Shown: positions 44,891 to 56,884, numbered from the stretch's first letter. The stretch: 64,000 nucleotides of DNA from Posidonia oceanica (GCA_037176725.1 JAZBRS010000026.1:148997501-149061500), one strand, 5' to 3'. A program made the numbers and translations. The notes: generated by a model from the sequence alone, not told the origin.

Positions 44891-46477
44891 TGTAGATATC
44901 CCATTTTCGCATTTCTGAGAGTTCATAAAGGATAGGAACTTCTGAGGCACTCAGATTACACAACTAAGGCTTAATAACACATTTTCCAGATTTTCCGTGA
45001 TTTGTTTAAAGTATCGCTTAATTTTACTTGACTCAAGGTTGTTAACTGTGGCAGAGCTAACGCACTCAGACTCGTGGCAAGTCTGAGTACCCTTTATTCC
45101 ACTCAGGTCAGTGGCAGATTTGAGTTAAAGAAGATGTTTTTACGATTTCATGAGATTTCTGAAGTTTTCGGGCTTTTATCATGTTTCTCTGGATCAAATT
45201 AAAAGACAGGGTTAAAAATGCAAAAGACCTAGCTAGTTGCCTCCCAGAGCGGCGACACACCCAAGCGCCACTAATACCGGCGACTGGAATGTGCAGGCGC
45301 CTGTGAGACAGGTAGCTAGCATCAGACCTCTCTCTCCAGCTTGATGTTAATATCCTAGGCATTAATATAATATACGGGAATTTTATAAGCTATTATAACA
45401 TTTTTTTCGTAAATTATTGATATTTATATGATTTCTAGCATTTAATATATAGTATAACACATATATCATACAAAATAAATAATCAAAGAACAATCTAGAA
45501 AATCCTAGGTGGCTTCAAATAAATATCTTGATTTTTAACACGTTTTAATATCCCTTAGAATCAGAAGTCAATCCCTTAAAATCAGAAATCAATCCCTTAA
45601 AATCAGAAACAAATATTTTAGTTGCCTGGAATAGTGCAGCAGCTAGACGCTACTATATGTGGCGACTAGCTGACGTGGCTTCCAATTGACCTAGTATTGC
45701 GGAATTCCTTGGCATTTTCACGATCTTTTCGGAAGATATTTGTGCCAGTTGCCTCCCTATGGGGCGATTAGCCCTAAAAATCAATTTTCTTCTAGAAGCT
45801 TCTAGAAACTTCCTAGATATGAGGCACCCATGTCCCACGAACCTATAAATAGGCCCCGTGAATCAGTGCTCGGGGGGATCTAAAAGAGGAGGCTTTTTAG
45901 GTCAACTTTAGGGTTTGAGAGGGAAATTCATTAAGTGAGAGATCAAAAGAGGGAGAGAGAAACCCTAGCCTCCATTATCGATCCCAGAGATCACCATATC
46001 CCAACTTAGATCCCCGAGATCTCAAGCCTAGCCGGAGCTCCGACCGTGCCTTCACTTCCTCATCCCACTGCATACAGCACGAGGGTGAAGAGAGTATCTT
46101 CTTCCAATCTACTTTTTCATTTCATGTTGCATTCCTTAAATTAGGACCCATAGCATAAGCATGCGGGGAACAACCCCTAGTTAGTATTAGATCTACTTGT
46201 TCCTATTATTCTCTGTTTTCTTTTTGTTATCATTGACTACACACGAACTTACCCAGATCTATCTTTATTTGTTTTGAAGGAAAGGAATATGCTCACGTAA
46301 CACGAGGAAGCCACTAGACGACATCCTGCCGTCGATCCAGTGAGCTGAGTACCCACATCATCTACATCTCCCCAGGCGCCTTGTCCGCCCATTGATAAGT
46401 GGCGATCACAACAAAGTTGACAACGTACGTGGAAGCGCAGTCATCTTCATAAACACCCCCCATAATCCACATCTACA
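44891..46477 (+). repeat. 3' LTR of gag-only element (1587 bp)
   Basis: Same termini as the left LTR. Compared with it, the first 150 bases show about ten substitutions and one single-base indel, and a short deletion lies near 45086. The TATA box is intact. Confidence 0.95.
45844..45852 (+). promoter_or_regulatory. TATA box of right LTR
   Basis: TATAAATAG followed by GCCCCGTGAATCAGTG, a plausible core promoter. Confidence 0.65.
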
Positions 46478-46482
46478 GGTTC
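46478..46482 (+). repeat. Target site duplication GGTTC, right copy
   Basis: Identical to 36780-36784. LINE-b codons resume at 46483 in the phase left at 36784. Confidence 0.95.
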
Positions 46483-46942
46483 CAGTCCCTTATCATCTTC
46501 TGGAGGTGGGGGCATTGTTCGTGACAAGGATGGTTCTATGATCATGGCTTTCTCTCACTATTATGGGAATATTACCAATAACGATGCAAAGATGAGAGCA
46601 GTATGGGATCTCATCAATCGGTGTGGGGATGCAGGCTTGGCTCTTTCTTTTGTTGAGTCGGACTCCGAGTATGTTATTCACATGATTACTGATAGGATGA
46701 TCATTCATTGGAAGTGTAGCAGATGGTGCAAATTAATTTGTACTCATCCTTTGTTTGATGGTATATGCTTTTCTCATTGCTACCGGGAGAGTAACTTTGC
46801 TACGGATTACTTGGCCAAGCTGGGAAGAGATGCTCAAGTGGATAGTAGTTTTCACTCTTTCTCGGATCTGTCTATGGATTTGCATGGCTTATGTAACCTG
46901 GACAGATGGGGAATTCCCTCTATTCGGCAAAGGATCAAATAG
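46483..46942 (+). pseudogene. LINE-b ORF2, RNase H part
   Basis: Continues the RNase H started before the LTR insertion: GGGGIVRDKDGSMIMAF, NDAKMRAVWDLINRCGDAG, LSFVESDSEYVI and CYRESNFATDYLAKLG. This is the plant LINE-type RNase H at the ORF2 C-terminus. There is no further stop up to the TAG at 46940-46942, which looks like the genuine end. Confidence 0.88.
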
Positions 46943-47284
46943 TTTTTGTGTTTTGTTCTTTCATTGGTGATGTATGATTTGAGTACTCAAACACTTTCTT
47001 ACTCCTTTCTCTTTTTCCCCGTAAGGGCTGGGTTTTTGGGATTTGAGATGGAAGGTATTCAGGCCTTGTGTACACTACACAAGTGCCACCCTAATGTAGA
47101 TGATCTTGTTATAGCTTTTGCTGTTCGGACTAGGGGATTATTCTTTTGTAATAATCTGAGCAGGTTGCTACTCTGAGTACTCTATGACTTAGGACTGGTT
47201 TCCTAAGCACTTTTGTAGCCTTCGTGCATGTAACCTCCTTATCTCTAATAAAGGTTATTTTTATTTTGCCCAAAAAAAAAAAAA
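46943..47284 (+). other. LINE-b 3' UTR and poly(A) tail
   Basis: About 330 bp of non-coding sequence with AATAAAGG near 47258, then a 13-base A run (47272-47284) and the target duplication. A poly(A) tail is the expected end of a target-primed insertion. Confidence 0.88.
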
Positions 47285-47415
47285 CAAGATGGCATCCTTT
47301 AACGATTGGTCACCGGTATTGGACAAACTTACGGCCAAGTTAGACACTTAGAAGGCCAAATACTTATCCATTGGAGGTTGATTAACTTTAGTTAACTATA
47401 TCTTGTCAGCAATCC
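47285..47415 (+). pseudogene. LINE-a reverse transcriptase fragment, right piece
   Basis: Starts with the duplicated target (MAS codons) and continues FNDWSPVLDKLTAKLD, KAKYLSIGG and LTLVNYILSAIL, the conserved block after YLGLPL in plant L1 RT. It has a TAG at the expected Trp and a TGA at the expected Arg. It ends where a Tekay LTR begins; AATCC at 47411-47415 is a candidate target duplication. Confidence 0.85.
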
Positions 47416-48404
47416 TGTAACGACCCGAATCGCTATCCACAAGATCCATTAGCCCAAATAAATTTAAACATAAACAAATGCTAAATCTAAATATCACAGG
47501 CTAATAATACAACTAATATCTGCTAGGAAATTGTAGTAGACGGCTACGTGACTCCGACTATGTGTAATATAAATGCAAACCGCTACTCGCCTGCACCTAC
47601 AACTAAAACCACAAAGAAAACACGTGAGTGACTAGAAATGTCACCCAACACACACTCCACGAAAAACCACGCCAAAATCGGAATAAAACCTCAATGCAGA
47701 AATAAACTGGATTCAAACCATTTTATCAATTATTCTATTCAAATCATTTTCCTCCAAGCCATAAAACCATTCCATTGAAAACACTATATATTTTCAAAAC
47801 CCATTTATCAAATCACGGCCCATTGGCCCAAAACTCGGCAAATTGCCACGACGCCACAAAGGCGGAAAACTCAAGGCACACTCTGGCCGGAAACCTCAAA
47901 ACCACAAGCAAAACACAATGAGTCGTGCTTCTCAGTGCCAAGCAACAAACTCTGGCCCACAACCAGTCGCCAAAGTGTACTGTACTGCCACAGACATCCG
48001 CCCTGTGGAGGAGCGTGCCCGTCCCGGCGTCCTCCCATCTGAAGGAGCCCCAAAAGCGATCCCCTCCTGGGAAAGCTACTCACCCCACCTGGGTGAGCTG
48101 TCCACACTCGGGACAAGACCACAGGGCATGCACTATCGGTGCCCAAACTCAGTGCTCGAACCCCTTAAGGCTCCTTAGCACCCAAGGCGAGTCTTGGTAC
48201 CCGTAGCAACCAAGATATCACAATAGCTACGTAGGAGTATTATACCTCCTAAGTCCGCTACCACAATACACTAGGTACAGACGGCACCTCAACCCACAGA
48301 CCTCAACCTAGGTGTGGTGTCCGACATGCTAGGAATGTAGCCACGTAGCTTAGCCACGATCCCAGGTCTAGACAACACAACCCCCAAGTATCTTGGCCCA
48401 CCAG
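47416..48404 (-). repeat. Tekay LTR, piece at the 3' end
   Basis: Matches the terminal third of the 16113-19222 LTR (in element sense ending CGGGTCGTTACA). It is interrupted at 48405 by the plus-strand LTR. Its last 105 bases overlap in content with 51094-51180. Confidence 0.8.
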
Positions 48405-51088
48405 TGTAACACCTAGGAATTCATTTTCCTTGTATTTGTACAGATTAAATGAATTCTTTAACTGTAGACGGGTGTTATTGGCTTGCGTGGCCTGCCTCTG
48501 TGGTTTGATGGCGGGACCAGATTGTGGTTTGGTCCCTGGCCATATCGTTATCTACTCTTTGGTCCCTATCTTCTTCTATCTGTTGATTTCCTAATTCTTG
48601 GGGGTGTGTTGTGCAATTTACCCAGCATATCACTATGCATGGGACCACCTGGCACTATTGGAGCAATACGTTGCAGCATGAATCGTGCTGGTGGTGGTGG
48701 CATTGCATGCTCGTGGGCCTGCTGGTTGGTGAGGAAACTAGATCCATGCCATGTGGGGGAAAGCAGCTACTCCCGTGCTTCTGTAGTGCAGCGGCCGTAG
48801 TTTAAAACCTGCATGGCCGTGTTCCTTCTCCCCGCACTCTGCACACTTCCTCCTCCTTCATTTCTCTCTTTCCCTCCCTCCACCCACTCACTCACTCTCT
48901 CTCTTTCTCTCTCTTCTTCCACTCACTTCCTTCTCTCCCTCCATCCACTCGTCCTCTCCACTCCTCTTCCCCCATCTCCCTCATTTCTCCCTCACTCTCC
49001 TTCTCTCTCTCGCCTGTGCCCTAACCTCCCTGGGCAGCGACTTTCTTCCCCTCTCCTCCCCCCGATCACTCGATCTCCATCTCCTCTCTCCCTTCTCCAC
49101 CTCCCCTTCTTCCTTTTCTCTTCCTCCCCCTTCTCCTCTATTGGCTGTGTGGTGGGCAATTGCCGACCTTCCTCCTCCTCGGATCATGCGGCTGTGGTGA
49201 GCTCTGGTCTCCCTCTTGGTGGTGTGGCGAGCTCGAGAGCGGCCATGAGGAGCCTGGTGCGGCAGCAAATCACCGGTGTTGCGTGGACGTCGCCGGAGAG
49301 GTAGTGGGTGCCCCTGTCTCATAAGGTGCATGCCTCGCTTCTCTCTCTCTCTTTTTGGCTTAAAAATTATATGCATGCGTTCTTTGCTATGATTAGAATG
49401 CAATGGAAGTGGTTTTAGAATTTTTAGTTGACTATGCATGTTTTAATCAAAGTTATTCGGTTTCGATTAATAAATGCTTGCCATATGGTTTTCTAGTGAT
49501 TTTGTGGGTTTTGTGCCTCGGAATGCCATGATTGTTGTGTAGATGCATTCCTTGTTCAATTACGAACATTTCGGTATATTGCATGCTAGTTTTGGGGGTT
49601 TTTGCAAGTAGTTTGGGTTTTAAGTTCGATCTCTTTGTTTTTCTGTAAAACTCTGATTCAGTATGCCGAATTGATTCGGTATGCCGAACCTGCTCCTAGA
49701 TACATTCTAGAGCTCTGTTTTGGTCGATCAAAATCCTTCGGTCTGTCGTTTGAGCTTTCGAGTGGTAGGCTTCAGGTTCGGTTGACCGACCAATTTCAAC
49801 ATACCGTGACAAAGAGCTGTTCGGTCGACCGAACTAGTTCGGTCTGCCAAACCTGGGCCTGGATAAGCACCAAGCCTTCTGGTCCGGTCAATCGGAAGAA
49901 TCCGATCTGCCGAACCATTGCCTGGGACTGTTCCTAGGCCTGTTTTGGAGGGGTTTTAATTAATGATTTAATTAATGGTTAATTATGCTTTAGCCCATGA
50001 TTATCTTGTGGCATGATAAAGGTTTTCAAAGATGGTTTTTGAGAAAATATGGATGTGTTTTCAAAAGGTTTCGCTGAGGTTTTGTTGTGGGCCAAAGCCT
50101 GGGAGTTGTGTGGCCTGGACCTGGGGATGCGATAGCATTCCTGGCATGTCGCACACTTCGCCTAGGCTAAGGTTAAGGAGTCGGGGTGTCGTTTGTACCT
50201 AGTGGTATCGTGGCAGCGGACTCAAGAGGTATGATACTCCTGCATAGCTGGGCGTGATACCCTAGTCGCTACGGGTATCGGGACTCGCCTTCGTGGTGTT
50301 GAGGACCCGTGTGTGGTTCATAGCACGTTGTTTGTGGGCACCAATGAGGCATGCCCTATGGTTCTGTCCTAAGTGAGGACAACTCACCTAGGTGGGGTGA
50401 GTAGCTTTCCCTCGTGGGGATTGCTTTTGAGGCTCCTCTAGTGAGAGAACGCCGTGACGGGCACGCTCCTTTACAGAGTGGGTGTCCATGACAGTGTAGT
50501 GTGCTTCAGTGGCTACTTGAAGCAAGGTTGGTTGCTTGGCACCAGGTAACACAACTTATTGTGGTTCTTGTGCCTGCGGGGCTTGTGTTTGATATTTTCT
50601 GGCCGTATTGGGCCTAGAGCTTTTCCCACTTAATGCAGTGTTGTGGTTTTGGTTGAGTTTTGGCCGATGGGCCCAAGTTTTGATAATAAGATTTCAAATA
50701 CATCTAGTTTTTCTTTGTTTTAGCTTGTGAGCCTTCGGAAATATGTTTTATTATTATAAATGATGATATTGGCTTGGTTTTGGTGGTTTGACCAGCTTAT
50801 CTCATATTGCGATTTTATTCTGGTTTTGTCGTGGTTTTTGTGAGGTGTGTGATGGGTGACAATTTCTGGTCACTCACGTGTTTTTGTTGTTTTTTTTAGT
50901 TGCAAGTGCAGATGATTAGCTAGTGTTGGTTCATAGTACATATAGTTAGAGTCACGTAGCTGTCCACTGCAGGTTTCTGACATAGATTTTGTTGTATTAG
51001 CCTGTATATAATTGTAAATGTAGCATTAGTTTATGTTTAAATTTGTTCGGGCTAATGGTTTTGGTTGGTAACGGCTCGGGTCGTTACA
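48405..51088 (+). repeat. Solo Tekay LTR (2684 bp)
   Basis: Begins TGTAACACCTAGGAATTC and ends GGCTCGGGTCGTTACA. No PBS follows and no PPT precedes, so it is a solo LTR. Flanks are ACCAG and ACCGG, a possible 5-bp target duplication with one change. It carries palindromic words, for example TTCGGTCGACCGAA at 49820-49833 and GCCGAA/TTCGG pairs at 49661-49689, plus a CT-rich leader and a TTTAAAA box. Confidence 0.85.
48801..48807 (+). promoter_or_regulatory. TATA-like box of solo Tekay LTR
   Basis: TTTAAAA followed by CCTGCATGG, at the same place as 18730-18740 in the other copy and just before the pyrimidine-rich leader. Confidence 0.45.
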
Positions 51089-52412
51089 ACCGGCCTTGAC
51101 CTTGGTGACGTGTCCAACACACTAGGAACGTGGTCACGTTCCCAGGTCTAGGCTACACTCACCTCGGAGTCTTGGCCCCGCAAATCACGGCAAAACCTTT
51201 TTGAAAACATATCCACGTTTTCCTCAAAAATCATTTCGGAAACGTTAACATGTTACCAAGTAATCCACAATGCCAAGGCATAAATCAATGTTAATTAAAA
51301 ACTAATCAAAACCATATAAAAACAACCCTGGAACAGACTTAGGGACTAGTTCCACAGACCAAAAATGTCCAATTGATCGAGCTAGGGACCTGTGCCAGTT
51401 CCAGGTGCTGGTTCAATAGACCGAAAATATTCGGTCGACCGGACTAGGGACTCAGGAGCCACACCTGAATGCTAGAACGGCAGACCAAAAATATTTGATT
51501 GACCAAGTCAGGGACTCAAGGGCATCTACAAAGAGCTGATTTAGCACACCAAAATTAATCGGCATACCAAAACAGGTGATAGCAGAAAAACATGGAGTTC
51601 AAACCAAAAATCCCAAAAATGCAATCTGCCTACATACACATCTAAAACCAACATGCAATATACCAAAATGTTCGTCTTGAAACATGGAATAATTCAAGAC
51701 CAAAATCACACCATTTCATAGCATATACATCTCAAAATCCCAAGAAAACTATTAATTGAATAGTATAAACCAAAACTAAATAACTTTGATTAAAAATCAC
51801 ATATTCATCCTAAATCATGCAATCACTTCTATCATGCTAGAATCATCATAAGGAACACAACCATATCATTATTTAGCTATGTAGAGAAGAAATGTGAGGT
51901 GTGCACCTTGAGATAGGGGACACCCACTGTCTTCTCCGGTGACGACCACCTCAGCCTCCGACGACCACCCACGGCTCCAGGCGCCTCGAGACCTTCCTCA
52001 AAGCTCACTCGACCACCACACAAAGGCCGAAGAACACACGAGCTTGGGGTCACTGCACCCACCTCGTGGCAAATCACTGAGCACGGTCAAACCATCAAAG
52101 AGGAGGAATGAACTCTAAACTTAACGCCGTGAAGCTCGACTCACCTTTGCCGAGGCTCGATCACGGGGAAGGAGTTCGTCGGTGATGCCACCACCTCAGG
52201 ATAGCCCAATACTCGCCAAATAGGAGCGATCCTCTGGGTGCAAAGCTCCACACGCACACATGCAGGGAAAGAAGGGGAAGGAGGAGAAGGGATGAAGGAG
52301 TTGGAGAAGAAGGGGAGAAGGAGTCTGGGAAGGTGGAGGAGGAAGGAGAGTGAGGAAGAAGGAAGGGATGGGCTCGAGGTTGTACGCCCGCCGACCTGCA
52401 GAGCAGAGGAGC

Positions 52413-52415
<3 letters not shown>

Positions 52416-52449
<34 letters not shown>
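52416..52449. repeat. (GA)n microsatellite in Tekay LTR
   Basis: Uninterrupted GA run of about 34 bases in the leader position of the LTR. Confidence 0.92.
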
Positions 52450-52454
<5 letters not shown>

Positions 52455-52546
52455 TGAGAGGGATGAGAGTGGTGTGGAGGGAGGGAAATGAGAGACGAGG
52501 GAGAGATATGAGAAATAAATGTGGGAGGTACGTTGCTGGCCAGGCT

Positions 52547-52556
52547 GATATATAGC
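52547..52556 (-). promoter_or_regulatory. TATA box of Tekay LTR
   Basis: The minus strand reads GCTATATATC, upstream of the GA/CT-rich leader, as in the other Tekay LTRs. Confidence 0.5.
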
Positions 52557-52988
52557 GACTTGACTGGAAAAGTGCTCACGGGTGCATCCACCACTCCCTG
52601 CAAATAATGGATCTAGCTCCCTCACCAACCAGCATGCTCACGGGCTCTTCAAAGCAAGCAGCCACTAGCACAATCAAGTTGCAGTGCACTACTACAACAT
52701 TGCAAAGCGAGGCCCACTTGCAGAATCTTGCATAGGCACGGGCAAATTGCACAACACATCGGGGAAGGACCAGAATGCAAATAAAATAAAAGATAGGAAC
52801 TGAAGGGAAATAAATAGGGCTAGGGGCCAAACCAAAATCCAGTCCCACCAACAAACCACTGAGAAAACCACGCAAGTTGGTAACACCCGTCTACAATTAA
52901 ATGAATTCATTGAATCTGTATATTTACAAGGGAATGAATTTTCTAGTGTTAGATCCTAACCAACTTAAAAAGTATTTCGCCCCCGAAA

Positions 52989-53335
52989 TCATTGGTAGGC
53001 AAAAAGATATGGATACTTGGCTAGGATAGCATCTTCATGCTCCCAAGTGGCCTCCTCGTCTCCATGATGCTGCCATCACACAAGAACAAGTGGGATAACC
53101 TTGTTCCGCAACACTTGCTCCTTCCTGCCAATGATCTGGACAGCATCCTCCACAAAAGAGAGATCTTCCTAGAGCACCTCTGTCTAGACAGCGATCACTT
53201 GTGATACATCAGCCAGGCACTTCCTCAGCATGGAGACATGGAATACGTCATGTATAGATGCCAGTTCTAGTGGTAGGGCCAGCCTATAAGTGACTTCGCC
53301 AATTCTCTACGTGATCTGATATGGGCCAATGTAGC
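52989..53335 (-). pseudogene. Tekay-like integrase C-terminus with chromodomain-like tail
   Basis: Translation reads YIGPYQIT, RIGEVTYRLALP, HDVFHVSMLRKC, EDLSFVEDAVQIIGRKE, QVLRNKVIPLVLV and EEATWEHEDAILAKYPYLF. This is the GPY region and the conserved chromodomain-like end of Tekay/Del chromoviruses. Such domains are thought to guide insertion to marked chromatin. Three TAG and one TGA interrupt it, at positions where family members have Gln or Trp. It is cut at 53336 by an Ogre LTR. Confidence 0.88.
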
Positions 53336-53999
53336 TGTAGTAATCCTGAAATATCAAATCCATGTACGATGCCAAAGCTCTCGTGCACAGATCGACATTA
53401 GGGTCACTATATGCGGCAGGATCCGAGGGAAGAAACTCAACTCGGAAACGCTGGCAAAAGAAAAGAAAAGAAATGATAAGACAAAATCGGAGTCACCACC
53501 ATGTCTATTGAATTGGAAGACAGGGAAAACCGGGGGTAATACATGAAAAGACATGTAAAACTGAATGCAAAGAGGGGGCAAAGGGATGCAATGCTAAGCC
53601 AAGCTATGCTATGCTATGCTATGCTATGACTCATGCCTAGGATAAAGGAAAAGGTCGATGCGAGCCAAGAGAAAGGGCAAGGACTCGTATTACGCATGGG
53701 GAAGGTGTTAGGCACCCCCGATACGTCCGAGAGTCGGTCTTTCTTAGGCAATCTCGTGCTAATGTAGGGAAATGCTAGCCTAATGCCTAGATGCAATGAA
53801 TGCCTACTTGCTATGCATGGGAAATAAACGTGCTATCTATGTGCTCAGCAACGCTGCTAGTGTTCCGAACTAGGTGGACCCTAGTTCGTGAGAACTTCTA
53901 GACAGTAAGCATCATAGTCCTAATGTAGATGTAGGTGATAAAGCAAAATTGCGGGGAAACCAAGCAAAGCAAACGACATGCAAGCAATAAAGCAAAGTA

Positions 54000-54130
54000 G
54001 GTGCGGAAAATGGTGCGAAACGTAGGAAACAATGCAAGGCACGGAAAACGATGTAGGGTGTGGAAAACGATGCGACGGAGCGGGAAATGATGCAAAACGC
54101 AGAAAACGGTGCAAAACACAGAAAACGGGG
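54000..54130 (-). repeat. About 20-bp tandem repeat in Ogre-A2 LTR
   Basis: About six or seven copies of GGAAAACGATGC-like units, matching 11635-11800. Confidence 0.72.
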
Positions 54131-54259
54131 TGCAAAACTAAAACAAAGGGTTGGGCAACATGCATAGGGGTTGCAGCAAGCATTAGAAGCCATAAAACGT
54201 GGAAAAGGAGGAGCGAAGCAAAACCGGCATTTTAAAACTAAGTCAAGCCAACTGCAAGC

Positions 54260-56415
54260 ATTGGACGTTGGCAATAGCAGCGTCCAACGTTGGACGCTGC
54301 CATTGCTGGCGTCCAGCACCTGCTGGAGGCAGACAGCATGCATTTTTTAGAAAACAGTGCATTCTAGCTACATGGATGCAATACAGATGCAAAAATGCAA
54401 CGAAATGGGTGCATGACATGCAAGACTAACCTAACAGAAGATTAGAAGAGGAATCAGAGCAAGGAGCAAGCTAGGATCAAAGATCAAAGCAAGCTGGATG
54501 TTGGATGCCTGTAGGCTTGGCGTCCAACGTTAAACGCCAGAGGGACAGGCGTTTAACACAGACCAGAAGACAGGAGAGAAAGAAGCATACAAAAAGCAAA
54601 ATAAAAATGGGGACATGCATTTGGGCTACTGGAGATGAGCATAGGGCAAACATACAAGCATGGGATCACACCAAAAAAGGCAAAACTTACCAGCTGCAGC
54701 TTGTGCCAGGCCAAAGGCACAACCAGGGTGTTGGACGCGAGCTAGGCCGGCGTCCAATGTTGGACGCCAGCACCAGCAGCGTACAACGCCCTGGGAGGCA
54801 CAACACACAGAAAACTTGCATAAAATAGCAAATAATCAAATAAAAGCTGAAGAACAGTTGCAAAGGAAACTAAACATGCATAGGAACATAGGAGACATGC
54901 AAAGAACCAGATCAGAACATCATGCAAGCTTTAAACAACAAAATGAGGGGCTAGGACGTTAGACGCTGGAGCCAGCAGCGTCCAACGTTGGACGCTGAAG
55001 GCTCTGGCGTCCAACGACCAAAGCATGTAGACCTACCTGTACTAAAGGGGGAGCTCAGCTTTGACCCCACCTATATGCATGTAGACATACTAAAGCATAC
55101 CAGAGCAAAAATAAACATCCACAGCAAGCATTTAACTCATGGAAAGCAAGGAAAAGGAAAGCATGCATAGGAATATAGGATTAAACTTGCAAAAGGAAGG
55201 CATGCAACTTGAAAAGATCCTAGCAAACCTAAGCATGGTTGCTATAGGGGCCAAGCATCTCTAAGCAAGCATGGATCATAAGCAAATATCAAAAATAGGC
55301 ATAGGTGTAGACATGGCAGCAAGCTACAGCTAACAGAGGTGTTGGACGCTAGGTGAACCAGCATCCAACGTTGGACGTGGCTCACCCAGGCGTCCAACGC
55401 AGGCAGGAAGCAAGATGAACTTAGAGCATGCAAAGATGATTCAAGCAAACATGGAACAAGCAAATAGGCATGGCATAGCATCAGAAGACTTTTAAGGAAG
55501 CATGCAGCATGGATTCACAAAAGAACCAACAATAACAAAGCATGGAGAGCAACAGAACAAGAGCAAGGCCAGACAGGGTGTTGGACGCCGGCCTATGCCG
55601 CGTCCAACGTTGGACGCACCAGCTGGTGCGTCCAACACACTGAACTCTCTTCTGGCCACAAATCACGGCCAAAAGGATTCAGAAAAATGCGAAAATGCAT
55701 GAGAACATTTAAGCTATCATGCATGACCTATGGGGATAGATAACTTACCTCGCCGCGGCCTGGAATGGTGTGTCGACCTCCTTCACCGGCGCTGCGGAAG
55801 TGGACGACCAGCTGACTCCGGCGAGCTCGTGCGGCTAGCTGGGGGCACTGGAGAGGTCGGTGAAGGGTCCGGGAGGAAGGTGGACACTTGGTCTTGCTTT
55901 GGAGGTGGAGAATTGTAGAGGAAAAGGGCTGTGCTGGTCTGTGTTCTCTGAGGAAGAAGGGTGGTTGGTGCTGTTTTGTTCATGGGTTGCTTGGGTTTTG
56001 CTGCAAATTGCAGCGGCTTAGAGGGGAATTGGCAGGCTTTGGCAGGGGCTTGGAGTGTGCTGAGGCCACGAGGATGGCAGGAAGGGGCGTGGGCATGTCA
56101 GTCGGCCGGCGAAGGAGCCGCTGGTGGCTGACAGAGGTGGCAAATTGGCAGTGAGGAGAAGAGAGAGCGGGAATGGTGCTGATAAGGAGAAGATGGGTAG
56201 TAACTGGGCTTTGGAAGGTAGTGGATGGCATGGAGTGGAAGAGGGGACAGGTAGTAAGTGCGGGGAGGCGGTGGAGTGGACGGGCGGTGAGCCGAAGGAG
56301 GCGGAGCAGCTGCTGCTGCAACCGAGTCGTTGGACGCCGGAGCAGGAGGCGTCCAACATTGGACACTGGCACAGGGCGCGTCCAACGTTGGATGCTGCCT
56401 ATTCTAGTGTCCAAC
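54260..56415 (-). repeat. Array of seven twin-hairpin modules in Ogre-A2 LTR
   Basis: Modules start at 54260, 54500, 54730, 54958, 55341, 55580 and 56329, with spacings 240, 230, 228, 383, 239 and 749 bp. This is the same order and nearly the same distances as in Ogre-A. Stems and position-specific loops match module by module. Confidence 0.85.
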
Positions 56416-56624
56416 ACATTTAGTTGGCAAAAGCTGCAAATGGGCTTAGGCTTGGGCCAAAAAAGGTGTGAAAAAGCTGAAAAAAGGCTTGGGGTTTTGG
56501 GTAAGGTTTTAGGCTAGGTTTTAGGGGTAGAAATGGGTTAGAAAAGGGAGTGCCATTCCGAAGTCCACACGAGCTTGCAGGAGAAAACAACCAACTTTCG
56601 GACTGTCAGAATGGGGTGTCTACA

Positions 56625-56637
56625 GATGCCCCTCCCT
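56625..56637 (-). other. Polypurine tract of Ogre-A2
   Basis: The minus strand reads AGGGAGGGGCATC, directly before the LTR start at 56624. Confidence 0.9.
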
Positions 56638-56884
56638 GAGCGAGGTCTAGCGTAGCGAGACTGCTGCTCAGGGTAGACAAGACACCCTACTTGACGCCGG
56701 CAGGAGCGCAAATTGCTATTGGCGTGAGTCATTTATCCGGCGGATGCACCGAAAATCATGACTCGATGCCACAATGCAAATGCAGATGCAGGATGCTAAT
56801 GCAATGCAATGCATGCTAATGCAGAAGTTAGTGTAGAGGTTATGTTAGATGTTAGTGCAGAACTGGTATGCGATGCTAAATGGG

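Larger units (their letters stand above)
36785..46477 (+). mobile_element. Gag-only Tat-like LTR retrotransposon with two LTRs and 5-bp TSD
   Basis: 9693 bp, complete by structure: LTRs of 1599 and 1587 bp, PBS region, gag, a long non-coding 3' part with tandem repeats, PPT, and TSD GGTTC. No protease, RT, RNase H or integrase is recognisable, so it must be moved by another element. The PPT plus LTR start (GGCATC then TGTAGATATCCC) and the Gag tail motif point to the Tat/Ogre lineage. It is inserted in the RNase H codons of LINE-b. Confidence 0.92.
31034..47284 (+). mobile_element. Full-length L1-type LINE (LINE-b), split by an LTR element
   Basis: About 6.55 kb once the insertion at 36785-46482 is discounted. 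It has a 5' UTR, ORF1 with a zinc knuckle, ORF2 with endonuclease, RT, zinc-binding region and RNase H, a 3' UTR and a poly(A) tail, flanked by a 12-bp target duplication. The presence of 5' and 3' ends argues for a complete insertion. It lies inside LINE-a. Confidence 0.9.
51089..52952 (-). repeat. Tekay LTR, piece at the 5' end
   Basis: In element sense it starts at about 52952 with TAACACTAGAAAATTCATTCC (start of the family diverged: TCTAACAC for TGTAACAC) and runs to 51089. It contains a leader (GA)n run, a TATA box and the donor-like site at 51890-51915. Diverged hairpin words lie at about 51360-51570. Confidence 0.78.
47416..53335 (-). mobile_element. Tekay/Del-like chromovirus, 3' LTR and integrase end
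   Basis: The minus strand holds the integrase C-terminus (53335-52989) and then LTR sequence to the boundary TGTAACGACCCG at 47416. A plus-strand LTR (48405-51088) lies within. The upstream part of the element is separated by Ogre-A2 at 53336. Confidence 0.8.
53336..56624 (-). repeat. 3' LTR of Ogre-A2 (3289 bp)
   Basis: In element sense it begins TGTAGACACCCCATTCTGAC and ends ATTACTACA. It is collinear with 10992-14310. It has the internal PBS-like word at 53486-53500 and a splice-donor-like GAGGTAAGTTA (about 55739-55751). The leader frame seen in the other LTRs is present but diverged. Confidence 0.9.

Noticed and set aside
10992..56624. The two minus-strand Ogre LTRs as the two ends of one huge element
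   Set aside because: The PBS adjoins the lower-coordinate LTR on its left and the PPT adjoins the higher-coordinate LTR on its right, the reverse of what one minus-strand element would show.
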